Positions 32,940-45,776 of a stretch of DNA of 64,000 bases are shown here, piece after piece. The notes below the pieces were generated by a model. It was not told where the DNA came from. It worked only from the letters and a program-made list of their open reading frames with translations, and did no database searches. Position 1 is the first letter of the stretch, and each line of letters begins with the position of its first letter. The DNA lies in contig CM065680.1 of NCBI GenBank assembly GCA_017654935.2, forward strand, positions 33,480,295-33,544,294, read 5' to 3'. Made by a program: the position numbers and the translations under genes. The DNA comes from Phymorhynchus buccinoides (Eukaryota > Mollusca > Gastropoda > Neogastropoda > Raphitomidae).

Positions 32940-33155
32940 GTTTATTTCTTTGCGAGTTATCAAAGTTTTGTAAGTTAGATCAATTTGTAACCCCTCTTTC
33001 TATTTAAAATGATTGCAAATCGTTCACTCGCTTCGCTTCAGTATTCGACGCCATTGTTGCTATGGTATTTGACAGAGTAAGTAAGGTAAACAACTCTTAA
33101 TTTTCACGAAGTGCTCTCCCCTAGTTTTTTTTCTCTCCGAAAATCGTCTATTCTC
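32940..33155 (+). repeat. Dispersed repeat H, copy 2
   Basis: Matches copy 1 through ccattgttgctatgg, agagtaagtaaggtaa, agtgctctcccctagttttt and aaaatcgtctatt. Confidence 0.75.
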
Positions 33156-33564
33156 ATGGTTTTCATGCTCTTTTCATATGATTTTTGAACACAGGTAGTG
33201 AGTGAGAGGAACGAACAAAGCCATATGTAAATTATAACCAAAGTATTTGTTTATGGATGGTTGGTTTCTTTGCTCTTTTGTGTATAAAATCCTATACGCA
33301 TATAAATATTAGACCTTTCTGTTTGTGTGCGAGTGATAGCAAAAGAATTTTGTTTGCGGATAAAGAGCAGAAAGGATTTTTACAATTACAACAAAAATAT
33401 AGTGTACATGGGATAGTGACTGCAATTTTAGACACGTCACTGTGTTCTTGATATTACTGACATCTGTAATAACACCTTTGGGTGTTTCTTTTTCATTCTT
33501 TTTCATTCATCAACATTTGTTTTGACCTTGACCGTCTTTTTCTTTGGTTTTGTGGGTTGCTTGG

Positions 33565-33665
33565 GGAAAAACAATTTTTCTGTTGATATTAACACTCCTT
33601 TGTCAGCTTGACAATTGAAATTTTTCTGTTGATATTAACACTCCTTTGTCAGCTTGACAATTGAA
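33565..33665 (+). repeat. Two-copy 50-bp direct repeat
   Basis: tttttctgttgatattaaca and ctcctttgtcagcttgacaa occur twice in a row with almost no change. Confidence 0.85.
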
Positions 33666-33752
33666 TTTGCGAACAAAATGTTGTTTTTCTTTCAATAGCA
33701 ATCGATATTCATATTGTCCACAGTGGTTGTGAGATATGTTTTCATGTGAATA

Positions 33753-33940
33753 CAGTGGAACCTCCCTTATAAGACCTTCAAAAATCATCCAAAAAGGTCT
33801 TATAAGGGAGGGGTCTTATAAGGGAGGGGTCTTATAAGGGAGGTAATTTTAATACTTACAAAGAAGAACAATGTCTCAGAGAAGTAGGTCTTATGTGGGA
33901 GGGAGTCTTATAATGGGAGGTCTTATAATGGAGGTTCCAC
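33753..33940. mobile_element. TA-flanked MITE, same family, copy 2
   Basis: TA at 33751-33752 and 33941-33942; TIRs CAGTGGAACCTCCCTTATAA / TTATAATGGAGGTTCCACTG. 188 bp. Tc1/mariner-type MITE by TA target and ends. Confidence 0.9.
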
Positions 33941-34504
33941 TGTATAATCATTGTAAGAAGATATGAACAAATGGTTGGCTGTCAGAATGACCACTATAGC
34001 AGATTGTGGACAGGCAGGATGATTGGTTTGTTGTGTGTGTGTGTGTGTGTTGTTTTTTACAGTCGTTTTAGTCAATAACTTTCTCAGTGCTAGCTTTGGC
34101 AAACACATCAATTGGTACGTGTGAAAAGTATAAATGTACACATTGTAGCGTTAGAATTACTGATCTGAGTGGAATACAATCAAAAGAATGAAATGAAAAA
34201 AGTACTTTTAATAGACTGTGGGGTCTTGTCTTGATGTTAAGAAGTATTTTTTTTTATTTCTTCAGTTAATTGTTCTGGTCTAGCCTGTTTCTTTTTCGAA
34301 AAACAACAACAAAAACAACCTTAATTGAAATCAGAAAATCACCAAAGATTATTTTATTTTGGTCCTTTGTACTTTTCTCTTTTTGCCATTTTGTTTTTCT
34401 TTTATTTACGTTCTGAATTAATTTATTGTTAAGCTGACCAACCACAGGTATCTCTATCAACTAGACCTTGTTATTGATGCCTTAACCGATGCGTCTAAGT
34501 ACAC

Positions 34505-34925
34505 TATAGTGCCGAATAATGCCAAATGGTGCCGAATGGTGAATACCGACCTTGGTCAAAACACTGAACGGTTGGACTGAATGGTGAAAACATTGTATGA
34601 TCCCCACATCCTGTGTGCCAATAGCAACCTGAAACAAAGACTATGGCACGGAAACGAGGACGATTCGACTCATAGGTTGAGGACGAAACTACCGGAAAAA
34701 ACGGGGGCGATTTGATGCCAAGACACGCCGTTCAACATAGTGGAAACTGAGCCGGAACAGGTGTGTCGTTACGATGTTAGGTGACCATAGTAAATTAAAT
34801 AATTTTGGTAATCTGTGTAATGCTTTCACCATTCGGCCATACCATCAGTGTCTTCTCTATTCAGCATTATTTGGTACCATTCGGCAGCATTTGGTACCAT
34901 TCGGCACCATTTTGTGCTTAAACGC
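34505..34925. repeat. Inverted-repeat element with TGCCGAATGGTG words
   Basis: Left gtgccgaataatgcc, aatggtgccgaatggtgaa; right ttcaccattcggccatacc, gcattatttggtaccattcg. The same words appear inverted and internally repeated. Boundaries approximate. Confidence 0.5.
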
Positions 34926-35026
34926 ACTTTGTGAGAACAAGTTTAGAGCATACCTTTGCCAAAAACGGTTTTCCAAATGGGACTTCAAAGCATCATCATG
35001 CATATGCTAAATCATTACCAAAGGAT

Positions 35027-35059
<33 letters not shown>
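35027..35059 (+). repeat. G33 homopolymer
   Basis: 33 consecutive G. Could form G-quadruplex DNA; length is error-prone in sequencing. Confidence 0.9.
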
Positions 35060-35062
<3 letters not shown>

Positions 35063-35474
35063 TGTATTCAGAATATTCTGCTCTTGTGGTGATGACCTGA
35101 GTTTAACTTTTCATGTAAAATCTTGCGAGAGGTGACCTGAACCAAATGTGGGGGTAAGAAACAAAACAATGGAATGCATGCATGTACGTTGAACGAGTTG
35201 TCTCGTTATACTAATTGTGAAAGGGATTTTGAGGAGAGAAAAAAACAATGTTCTACAAAAAAATAGTGCAGACAAAAACGTGTAATAACTAAGCATTATG
35301 ACATTAATAGCAACTGTCATTTTATTGTGCCATTGACAATTTGAGTAATTGAGTTATATAATTATGCACTGTCATCTCAAGTATATAAGTTTATTATGTT
35401 TGTCACCCCAAGCAGTGCGTTTGTTGGAGAAATATTATACAACCCAGGGTTTTCTGACTTTAATAGTCTTAGAT

Positions 35475-36115
35475 ATAACTTTGTTGTTGGTGCAAATTTA
35501 TCATAAAATATGTCTGTGTTAGTCAGATGAAACATTATTTTGCAAATCTATCATGAAACTAGTCTGTGTGAGTCAGATGAAACATTATTTTGCAAATCTA
35601 TCATGAAACTAGTCTGTGTGAGTCAGATGAAACATTATTTTGCAAATCTATCATGAAACTAGGTAGTCGTGTTAGTCAGATGAAACATTATTTTGCAAAT
35701 TTATCATAAAATATGTCTGTGTTAGTCAGATGAAACATTATTTTGCAAATCTATCATGAAACTAGTCTGTGTGAGTCAGATGAAACATTATTTTGCAAAT
35801 CTATCATGAAACTAGTCTGTGTTAGTCAGATGAAACATTTTGCAAATCTATCATGAAACTAGTCTGTGTTAGTCAGATGAAACATTATTTTGCAAATCTA
35901 TCATGAAACTAGTCTGTGTGAGTCAGATGAAACATTATTTTGCAAATATATCATAAAACTAGTCTGTGTGAGTCAGATTAAACATTATTTTGCAAATCTA
36001 TCATGAAATTAGTCTGTGTTAGTCAGATGAAACATTATTTTGCAAATCTATCATGAAACTAGTCTGTGTGAGTCAGATTAAACATTATTTTGCAAATCTG
36101 TCTTAAAGCTAGTCT
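35475..36115 (+). repeat. 50-bp tandem array, about 12-13 units
   Basis: Unit built on gtcagatgaaacattatttt and gcaaatctatcatgaaac, with small indels (one unit lacks TATT, one has GTAG inserted). Position fits an A/T-rich minisatellite without coding content. Confidence 0.93.
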
Positions 36116-37094
36116 ATGTTACATCGTTTGAGGGGTTTTTTGGTGTTTTTTTTTTAATGTTTTGTAGAAATCCTGTTGTTAAAGTGTTTTTGGGATTATC
36201 AATTGGTTTATTGGTTTTGTGTGTTATTATATTCTTTTCTGATACATTCTGCAAGCTTACGATTTTACATGAATTGTCTCGTTTTCATTTTCTTGCTTTT
36301 ATTAGCCTCCCACCTCTGTCCGGAGCTGAGGGGTATTGTGAGTGTTTGTTTTGTTTGTTTCTTGTTGTCATAAAGTATTTTTATTTTGAAAATTAAAGTT
36401 ATTGTGACCCTCCAATCAATGTGCAAGAATGGCATGGCTGATCCTCTCACAACTCTTGCTTCAAGGTTCTTGCTTATTTTGTGAAGAACTTGAGATAAAA
36501 CGCTGTTTGTGAGTAGAGTAAGTCTGGAAATCAGATTATGCTGTTTTATTGATGTCATCTTTTATATCAATTTCGTTGTCAATATTTGTTCTCTTAGTGA
36601 CAGCAGATGCTGTCCCCAGCTATGAAGATGGTCCTTGCATAAATCTAGGGCGCACAATCCATGTTTGACTTCGACCGCGGGAGACCTATTATCCGTTCTT
36701 TTTTTTCTTTTTTTTTAAAGCAATATTTTTTATTTTACAGACCGTTATTGTTTTCAAGTCAATCCGACTTTTGGTTTTGGTATAATAAGTGGGTTCAATG
36801 TTCTAGGTTAAGTTTAATTAATGGAAAATATTGAAATAAATGTTTCATGCCTTCATATCAGCTGTTCATGCGTTATTTTATTTCACTGATCGATTAACTG
36901 ATGTGCGATTGAAGATAAGTAGAGATGCATGCACTGTGTTACTGAGTTTCTTTGCCTTGTGATCATCAACCAGATGCCAGCTTACATTTCCTTTGTTAGG
37001 TCACTTTACACGTGCACTAACATGTGTGAATGATGGTTGGTTGATGGTTTCGTTCCACATGGCGGTGCAAAACGGACGTTACACCCAACTCTCA
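36116..37094. other. Intergenic stretch before the polypyrimidine satellite
   Basis: A/T-rich with T-runs; frames of at most about 97 codons without recognisable motifs. Confidence 0.5.
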
Positions 37095-40000
37095 TTCATC
37101 CATTATTACCTTTCCTTGCCTCCTCCTTTTCTTTGTCTCTTCTTTGTCCTTGCCTCCTCCTTTTCTTTGTCTCTTCTTTCTCCTTGCCTCCTCCTTTTCT
37201 TTGTCTCTTCTTTCTCCTTGCCTCCTCCTTTTCTTTGTCTCTTCTTTCTCCTTGCCTCCTCCTGTTCTTTGTCTCTTCTTTCTCCTTGCCTCCTCCTTTT
37301 CTTTGTCTCTTCTTTCTCCTTGCCTCCTTCTTTTCTTTGTCTCTTCTTTCTCCTTGCCTTCTTTTCTCTGTCTCTTCTTTCTCCTTGCCTCCTCCTTTTC
37401 TTTGTCTCTTCTTTCTCCTTGCCTCCTCCTTTTCTTTGTCTCTTCTTTCTCCTTGCCTTCTTTTCTTTCTCTCTTCTTTCTCCTTGCCTCCTCCTTTTCT
37501 TTGTCTCTTCTTTCTCCTTGCCTCCTCCTTTTCTTTGTCTCTTCTTTCTCCTTGCCTCCTTCTTTTCTTTGTCTCTTCTTTCTCCTTGCCTCCTCCTTTT
37601 CTTTGTCTCTTCTTTCTCCTTGCCTCCTCCTTTTCTTTGTCTCTTCTTTCTCCTTGCCTCCTCCTTTTCTTTGTCTCTTCTTTCTCCTTGCCTCCTCCTG
37701 TTCTTTGTCTCTTCTTTCTCCTTGCCTCCTCCTTTTCTTTGTCTCTTCTTTCTCCTTGCCTCCTTCTTTTCTTTGTCTCTTCTTTCTCCTTGCCTCCTCC
37801 TTTTCTTTGTCTCTTCTTTCTCCTTGCCTCCTCCTTTTCTTTGTCTCTTCTTTCTCCTTGCCTCCTCCTTTTCTTTGTCTCTTCTTTCTCCTTGCCTCCT
37901 CCTTTTCTTTGTCTCTTTCTCCTTGCCTCCTCCTTTTCTTTGTCTCTTCTTTCTCCTTGCCTCCTCCTTTTCTTTGTCTCTTCTTTCTCCTTGCCTCCTT
38001 CTTTTCTTTGTCTCTTCTTTCTCCGTGCCTCCTCCTTTTCTTTGTCTCTTCTTTCTCCTTGCCTCCTCCTTTTCTTTGTCTCTTCTTTCTCCTTGCCTCC
38101 TCCTTTTCTTTGTCTCTTCTTTCTCCTTGCCTCCTCCTTTTCTTTGTCTCTTCTTTCTCCTTGCCTCCTTCTTTTCTTTGTCTCTTCTTTCTCCTTGCCT
38201 CCTCCTTTTCTTTGTCTCTTCTTTCTCCTTGCCTCCTTCTTTTCTTTGTCTCTTCTTTCTCCTTGCCTCCTCTTTTCTCTGTCTCTTCTTTCTCCTTGCC
38301 TCCTCCTTTTCTTTGTCTCTTCTTTCTCCTTGCCTCCTCCTTTTCTTTGTCTCTTCTTTCTCCTTGCCTCCTCCTGTTCTTTGTCTCTTCTTTCTCCTTG
38401 CCTTCTTTTCTTTTCTCTTCTTTCTCCTTGCCTCCTCCTTTTCTTTGTCTCTTCTTTCTCCTTGCCTCCTTCTTTTCTTTGTCTCTTCTTTCTCCTTGCC
38501 TCCTCCTTTTCTTTGTCTCTTCTTTCTCCTTGCCTCCTCCTTTTCTTTGTCTCTTCTTTCTCCTTGCCTCCTTCTTTTCTTTGTCTCTTCTTTCTCCTTG
38601 CCTCCTTCTTTTCTCTGTCTCTTCTTTCTCCTTGCCTCCTCCTTTTCTTTGTCTCTTCTTTCTCCTTGCCTCCTCCTTTTCTTTGTCTCTTCTTTCTCCT
38701 TGCCTCCTCCTTTTCTTTGTCTCTTCTTTCTCCTTGCCTCCTCCTTTTCTTTGTCTCTTCTTTCTCCTTGCCTCCTTCTTTTCTTTGTCTCTTCTTTCTC
38801 CTTGCCTCCTCCTTTTCTTTGTCTCTTCTTTCTCCTTGCCTCCTCCTTTTCTTTGTCTCTTCTTTCTCCTTGCCTCCTCCTTTTCTTTGTCTCTTCTTTC
38901 TCCTTGCCTCCTCCTTTTCTTTGTCTCTTCTTTCTCCTTGCCTCCTCCTTTTCTTTGTCTCTTCTTTCTCCTTGCCTCCTCCTTTTCTTTGTCTCTTCTT
39001 TCTCCTTGCCTCCTCCTTTTCTTTGTCTCTTCTTTCTCCTTGCCTCCTCCTTTTCTTTGTCTCTTCTTTCTCATTGCCTCCTCCTTTTCTTTCTCTTCTT
39101 TCTCCTTGCCTCCTCCTTTTCTTTGTCTCTTCTTTCTCCTTGCCTCCTCCTTTTCTTTGTCTCTTCTTTCTCCTTGCCTCCTCCTTTTCTTTGTCTCTCT
39201 TTCTCCTTGCCTCCTCCTTTTCTTTGTCTCTTCTTTCTCCTTGCCTCCTCCTTTTCTTTGTCTCTTCTTTCTCCTTGCCTCCTCCTTTTCTTTGTCTCTT
39301 CTTTCTCCTTGCCTCCTTCTTTTCTTTGTCTCTTCTTTCTCCTTGCCTCCTTTTCTTTGTCTCTTCTTTCTCCTTGCCTCCTCCTTTTCTTTGTCTCTTC
39401 TTTCTCCTTGCCTCCTCTTTTCTTTGTCTCTTCTTTCTCCGTGCCTCCTCCTTTTCTTTGTCTCTTCTTTCTCCGTGCCTCCTCCTTTTCTTTGTCTCTT
39501 CTTTCTCCTTGCCTCCTCCTTTTCTTTGTCTCTTCTTTGTCCTTGCCTCCTCCTTTTCTTTGTCTCTTCTTTCTCCTTGCCTCCTCCTTTTCTTTGTCTC
39601 TTCTTTCTCCGTGCCTCCTCCTTTTCTTTGTCTCTTCTTTCTCCTTGCCTCCTCCTTTTCTTTGTCTCTTCTTTCTCCTTGCCTCCTTTTCTTTGTCTCT
39701 TCTTTCTCCTTGCCTCCTTCTTTTCTTTGTCTCTTCTTTCTCCTTGCCTCCTCCTTTTCTTTGTCTCTTCTTTCTCCTTGCCTCCTCCTTTTCTTTGTCT
39801 CTTCTTTCTCCTTGCCTCCTCCTTTTCTTTGTCTCTTCTTTCTCCTTGCCTCCTCCTTTTCTCTGTCTCTTCTTTCTCCTTGCCTCCTCCTTTTCTTTGT
39901 CTCTTCTTTCTCCTTGCCTCCTCCTTTTCTTTGTCTCTTCTTTCTCCTTGCCTCCTCCTTTTCTTTGTCTCTTCTTTCTCCTTGCCTCCTCCTTTTCTTT

Positions 40001-41405
40001 GTCTCTTCTTTCTCCTTGCCTCCTTCTTTTCTTTGTCTCTTCTTTCTCCTTGCCTCCTCCTTTTCTTTGTCTCTTCTTTCTCCTTGCCTCCTCCTTTTCT
40101 TTGTCTCTTCTTTCTCCTTGCCTCCACCTGTTCTTTGTCTCTTCTTTCTCCTTGCCTCCTCCTTTTCTTTGTCTCTTCTTTCTCCTTGCCTCCTCCTTTT
40201 CTTTGTCTCTTCTTTCTCCTTGCCTCCTCCTTTTCTTTGTCTCTTCTTTCTCCTTGCCTCCTTTTCTTTGTCTCTTCTTTCTCCTTGCCTCCACCTGTTC
40301 TTTGTCTCTTCTTTCTCCTTGCCTCCTCCTTTTCTTTGTCTCTTCTTTCTCCTTGCCTCCTTCTTTTCTTTGTCTCTTCTTTCTCCTTGCCTCCTTCTTT
40401 TCTTTGTCTCTTCTTTCTCCTTGCCTTCTTTTCTCTGTCTCTTCTTTCTCCTTGCCTTCTCCTTTTCTTTGTCTCTTCTTTCTCCTTGCCTCCTCCTTTT
40501 CTTTGTCTCTTCTTTCTCCTTGCCTCCTCCTTTTCTTTGTCTCTTCTTTCTCCTTGCCTCCTCCTTTTCTTTGTCTCTTCTTTCTCCTTGCCTCCTCCTT
40601 TTCTTTGTCTCTTCTTTCTCCTTGCCTTCTTTTCTTTCTCTCTTCTTTCTCCTTGCCTCCTCCTTTTCTTTGTCTCTTCTTTCTCCTTGCCTTCCTGTTC
40701 TTTGTCTCTTCTTTCTCCTTGCCTCCTCCTTTTCTTTGTCTCTTCTTTCTCCTTGCCTTCTTTTCTTTGTCTCTTCTTTCTCCTTGCCTTATTCTTTTCT
40801 TTGTCTCTTCTTTCTCCTTGCCTCCTTCTTTTCTTTGTCTCTTCTTTCTCCTTGCCTCCTTCTTTTCTTTGTCTCTTCTTTCTCCTTGCCTTCTTTTCTC
40901 TGTCTCTTCTTTCTCCTTGCCTTCTCCTTTTCTTTGTCTCTTCTTTCTCCTTGCCTCCTTCTTTTCTTTGTCTCTTCTTTCTCCTTGCCTCCTCCTTTTC
41001 TTTGTCTCTTCTTTCTCCTTGCCTCCTCCTTTTCTTTGTCTCTTCTTTCTCCTTGCCTCCTTGCCTCCTCCTTTCTTTGTCTCTTCTTTCTCCTTGCCTT
41101 CTTTTCTTTCTCTCTTCTTTCTCCTTGCCTCCTCCTTTTCTTTGTCTCTTCTTTCTCCTTGCCCTTCCTTTTCTTTGTCTCTTCTTTCTCCTTGCCTCCT
41201 CCTTTTCTTTGTCTCTTCTTTCTCCTTGCCTTCTTTTCTTTGTCTCTTCTTTCTCCTTGCCTCCTCCTTTTCTTTGTCTCTTCTTTCTCCTTGCCTTCCT
41301 GTTCTTTGTCTCTTCTTTCTCCTTGCCTCCTCCTTTTCTTTGTCTCTTCTTTCTCCTTGCCTTCTTTTCTTTGTCTCTTCTTTCTCCTTCCTTGCCTCCT
41401 CCTTC
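37095..41405 (+). repeat. 4.3-kb polypyrimidine satellite, 34-bp period, about 126 units
   Basis: Unit: CTTGCCTCCTCCTTTTCTTT then GTCTCTTCTTTCTC, with variants (CTTC for CTCC, CTGTTC for CTTTTC, shortened TTCTTTTC forms). The + strand has almost no A, so stop codons cannot form on it, and the minus strand has almost no T. This explains + strand frames of about 1,450-1,480 codons and minus-strand frames of 1,011 and 778 codons. Mirror-like pyrimidine tracts of this kind can adopt triplex DNA (established for such sequences, not shown here). Confidence 0.97.
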
Positions 41406-41601
41406 ATTTCAACAATCTACAAAGTGCATTAATTTGATATATGGTGCCGAACCAATTAACTTATTGCTCCTTTCCCCGTCATTCTGACAGCAGCAAGAAA
41501 TGCTCGGCAATGAAAGTGAACCATACAAATAAATGTATGTCAACTAATCATCACTACGAGGCGATGTTACCAAAACAGCGCGTGCACACGCGCGCCATCC
41601 A

Positions 41602-41602
41602 T

Positions 41603-41681
<79 letters not shown>
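41602..41681 (+). repeat. (CT)n microsatellite
   Basis: Uninterrupted CT dinucleotides, about 80 bp. Confidence 0.98.
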
Positions 41682-41688
<7 letters not shown>

Positions 41689-41787
41689 CTCAACACCAAT
41701 CAGGCTAGCAGTGACTACTACTATCAGAATATCAGAAAGCAACAGCACCAGCCAACAAGCATCCAACTCAGTATGGGCAAAGACACT

Positions 41788-42022
41788 GAAAAGAAAGACT
41801 AACATCCGGTCCCTTTTCCCTATATGAGTAGTGAGGACAGAAACACTGGTTATGTCCCTTTTAAACGTGACACATTTAGGTTACATTAACTCTTTTTTTT
41901 CAAACATGAGAGTTATCTTTTCATGAGTCAGTTATACTTTGGATAACTACCTCACTAACGATAACTATCAGCCCGGCTCGCCGTAACTCGTAAGTAGTCC
42001 ATCTTACCCTTTTAGAGTCTTT
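41788..42022 (+). repeat. Dispersed repeat F, copy 1
   Basis: Shares ttttccctatatgagtagtg, aggacagaaacactggttat, gtcccttttaaacgtgacac and agtagtccatcttaccctt with 59786-60028. Confidence 0.88.
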
Positions 42023-42169
42023 GGTATGGGTTGACAAAGGCCAGCGAAAATTCCCCAATACAAGGTATTCTTTTCTACTTTTTGTTTTGTTTTTATGGAC
42101 TTACGGTCGTGATCGAATCGTATCGTACAGTCGTGTGCTTTTGGTGGACGTGTTCTCTTCCGTCCTCCA

Positions 42170-42812
42170 TCAAACTAATTCTCCCGTCTATCACTCTCTC
42201 TTTCTGCCCGCAACCTTGGTGTAACTCTTGATCAAACCCTGTCCTTTCAACAGCATGTCAGCTGTCGTACATGCTTTCTTGAACTCCGCCGAATTGCTTC
42301 GATCCACCATCTCCTCTCAGAAGATACCACAAAAGCTCTTGTCTGCGCATTTGTACTATCCCGCCTTGACTACTGTAATGCTCTCTTGTCTGGCTCCCCC
42401 TCTCATTTCATCAACAAACTTCAAAAAGTGTTTTTCAAAATCATGCTGCCCGTCTCATCTTCCGCTCTTCTAAATATGACCATATAACTCCATTGCTCTG
42501 TTCTCTCCACTGGCTCCCTGTTCAGCAAAGAATATCCTGCAAGATTGCCTCTCTCTGCTACAAATCTATCGAGTCTTCCTGTTCTGAATATCTCACTGAT
42601 CTGTCGCATCTTTGCACACCGTCTCGAGCTCTGCGTTCCTCATCTGACACCCGTCTCTATTATATCCCCACTGTCCGCACTAAAACCTTTGGTGAACGCT
42701 CTTTCGCCTATCAAGCTCCTGTTACTTGGAATCAATTGCCTCGCTCTCTCAGATACTTATCCTCTCTGCCCACATTCGAACGCCATCTCAAAACTTATCT
42801 GTTTCCTTGGTG
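42170..42812 (+). pseudogene. Non-LTR retrotransposon RT C-terminal fragment
   Basis: Translation reads LGVTLDQTLSF, SRLDYCNALLSG, then after a frameshift near 42420-42460 NHAARLIF and LHWLPVQQRISCKI, YLTDL, TWNQLPRSLR and FERHLKTYLF, ending at TGA. This is the standard end of a CR1/jockey-type reverse transcriptase ORF. The 5' end is truncated; a short TG-rich and ATT-rich tail follows to about 42960. Confidence 0.85.
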
Positions 42813-43042
42813 AGCGATCTGTGTGAGTGTGTCCGCGCGTGTTTGTACGTGAGTGTGCGCGCGTGTGTGTGTAATTATGTGTCTGTCTGACCGTCTTTGG
42901 GTGATTGTGTAATTTTGATTTCCCATTCTTTGTGCTATATGTTAAATATTATTATTAAGAAAGAGATTGTGAACGGTATCGTTTTCATATTAATGTAATT
43001 ATCGATTGGTTTTAGCTTGCAAGTGAGTGACGTTTTGGTCTT

Positions 43043-43260
<218 letters not shown>

Positions 43261-43342
43261 ATGCTTTGCATACTTAGAACCAAGGACAGAATGGAAGACT
43301 AGGCCCAGCCTAAATTCTTATCCTTGTAAAATAAAGTGTCTG

Positions 43343-43471
<129 letters not shown>

Positions 43472-43489
43472 CGTGCGCGCTCATTGTAC

Positions 43490-43724
43490 ATCATGTGGCG
43501 GTACCATAGCCGTGTGTAATTATTTATGTGTGTCTGCCGATGAGGCCGATGAGGTTTAACCGAGGCGTGGTTACCTCTACACCTATCTATATTGTTAAAA
43601 TCTCGGGACTTTACGGGTGTTGCACTGCCTCTGGGCATTGCAGCCAGAATTGTTCCCACCATCTTTGTATTTACAAATGTCCCATATGTGTCTATGGCCG
43701 AGAGGACGTAAAACATCATTTTCA
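43490..43724 (-). repeat. Dispersed repeat D, antisense
   Basis: Reverse-strand copy with tttaaccgaggcgtggtta, tcgggactttacgggtgttg and aaatgtcccatatgtgtcta. It follows a (CT)n tract. Confidence 0.8.
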
Positions 43725-43831
43725 CCAATCTCTTCCTTAACCGATCAATGACAAGCTGAAGCACTGATTAAATAAATATCAACAATAGTAATGATAGTGA
43801 GGGGTGACCACCGATTCTTGCTTCCTCGGTC

Positions 43832-43854
43832 GGGGGGGGGGGGGGGGGGGGGGG
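43832..43854 (+). repeat. G23 homopolymer
   Basis: 23 consecutive G followed within 25 bp by a C10 tract, so the two could pair. Confidence 0.9.
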
Positions 43855-43911
43855 CTGTGCGTGTGATCCTCCCCCCCCCCCGTACCGAGCAGTGGTAAGG
43901 CGTCGTATGAG

Positions 43912-44158
43912 TCCATGCGGGGAGACTCAGGCTCGGCTAAAAAATGCGCCGAGGCGAAAATGGAGTTTTACGTCCTCTTGGTCTGAATCAGACACATATG
44001 GGACATTTGTAAATACAAATATGGTTGGAACAATACTGGAGGCAATGCCCGGAGGCAGTACGAAACCAGTAAAGTCCCGATTTTGTTTTATTAATACAGA
44101 TAGGTGTAGCGGTGACCACGCCTCGGTTAAACTTCATCGGCTATGGCACCGCCACAAG
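43912..44158 (+). repeat. Dispersed repeat D, longest copy
   Basis: Starts upstream with catgcggggagactcaggct, then the shared body. It lies about 190 bp from the antisense copy, so the two form a loose inverted pair around a G23 tract. Confidence 0.8.
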
Positions 44159-44183
44159 TAGAAGGTACCTTTAAAAAAAAAAG

Positions 44184-44306
44184 CGCCACGACTACGGGGA
44201 GTTGCCCTCCTGATTCTTTTCCGCTGGAGGCTTTATACTGCTTCTTCGTGTTGCCAAAGGGCGATAATTTTATGTAGGTGGCGCTTTCAAGTGAGGCCCT
44301 CTGTTC

Positions 44307-44343
<37 letters not shown>

Positions 44344-45776
44344 AGGGAGAGAGACAGAGATATTATTTATGTTATTTATAGTATTTAAATATTATATTTG
44401 TATTTGATACTCGGCTCCCATGCCAAATAAATTAGTAGATATATTTTAAGATACTTATTATATAAAATTGCTTGGCCAGGGCAGGGAGGTTGTTCGTGCG
44501 GTCACCTTGGACCTGGTCCCCCCACATTCTGCACAAAAATACACATTTTTAGGTCACTCATACACATGACTTTTTACTAGTAAACATTTTATCATTAAGC
44601 ATTTTATCCGTTACAATTGCCATACCCCCAGGGATCCCTGGACGTATGGTATAACATCCGCCATACATTTTAATATAATATTTTATTGCATATAAAACAT
44701 GTTAGGATATTTTACCTTTCGTCTCAGCCCTTGAATGAGATTATTTTACTTTTGGAGCGAGCCATTTAGCCCTCCATATATTTAATAACCTCGGATCCCT
44801 TTTGTATATACTTCATCCGTGCGGTGGTTCCCCCCACTGACGGTTGTCACACGAGGATGGCTTGCGTATGCCTCCGTCAATGGGTGCGCCTCCACTCGGT
44901 GGTTGTGGACCCCCGGATTCAGGCCCACTCCACCCTTTCCCTTACCCCCTCATCCCTTTTCCGTGAGCTAATCTCCCCCGGGGGGGGGGGGGGGGGGGGG
45001 GGGTTGTTGACGCGGGGATGGCCCGAGTACCGCTCCGTCAGTGGGTTCGCCCTCCCACGGGGTGTTTAGATCCTCCGGACCCCCTCCCCCCCCCTCTTTT
45101 CTCCTCTTTTCAGGGATCCGAAACTAAAATTAATAAGTAAATATTGCCCCTTAGTTGGGAAGTCCCGGGGAATGGAGTTCCTTCCCCCGGTGGGACAGTA
45201 TAACTTTAACGCTATAATATACCCTAATTTTTGTATATAGCTATAATAAAATTACATTTTTGTAAATAATAATAACTTTTTGTAAATACATACTTTTAAA
45301 GTAATTAAGGGCTAAACATTTGGCTTTTTAATAATAAAATAAAGACAATTTTTATAATATATGTAGCCCTGAGATTTTAATCGAATAGGGAGGTTTCGGT
45401 TGGGTTTCGGTCGTCTGCCAGAGTAACAAAATCATTTTAACATAGATAATTTTATAAGTATGACTACTATTTTACAATTTCAAACCTCATAGGTAGTAAG
45501 ATTTTATAATTTTATATCCTTTCAATTATAAATGATTATCATTTGACATGTCGCTAAGACATGAAATTCCTAAAAGTTTTTTCACCCCCTTTTTTTATAT
45601 TTTGTTTCCTTGTTTGTGATGTCTGTCAACCTTTTGTGTTTTGTACATGTCTTATGTTTTGTTTAAACAACTAACAGATAATACATGTCCCATATGTGCC
45701 TTCCCGGGTCGAGAGGACGTAAAACACCACCTTTCATTCATTCAATCAGGAGGGCAACGGGGTGAAGAGCGCGTGG
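44184..45776. other. Unassigned 1.6-kb block with short inverted ends
   Basis: gttgccctcctgatt (about 44199) and aatcaggagggcaac (about 45745) are inverted. Inside are an imperfect tandem duplication around 44835-45085 (gaggatgg / ggggatgg, cctccgtcaatggg / gctccgtcagtggg, ccggattcaggcc / tccggaccc), a G-run near 44980-45003 and an A/T-rich stretch at 45120-45560. No coding frame is convincing. Could be a non-autonomous element. Confidence 0.4.
44311..44355 (+). repeat. (GA)n microsatellite
   Basis: GAGAGA tract with small interruptions. Confidence 0.95.

Noticed and set aside
36993..41487. Open frames of about 1,450-1,480 codons on the + strand and 1,011/778 codons on the minus strand
   Set aside because: They follow from base composition: the + strand satellite has almost no A and the minus strand almost no T, so stops cannot occur. 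All + frames are open equally and the translation is a cyclic 34-residue repeat.
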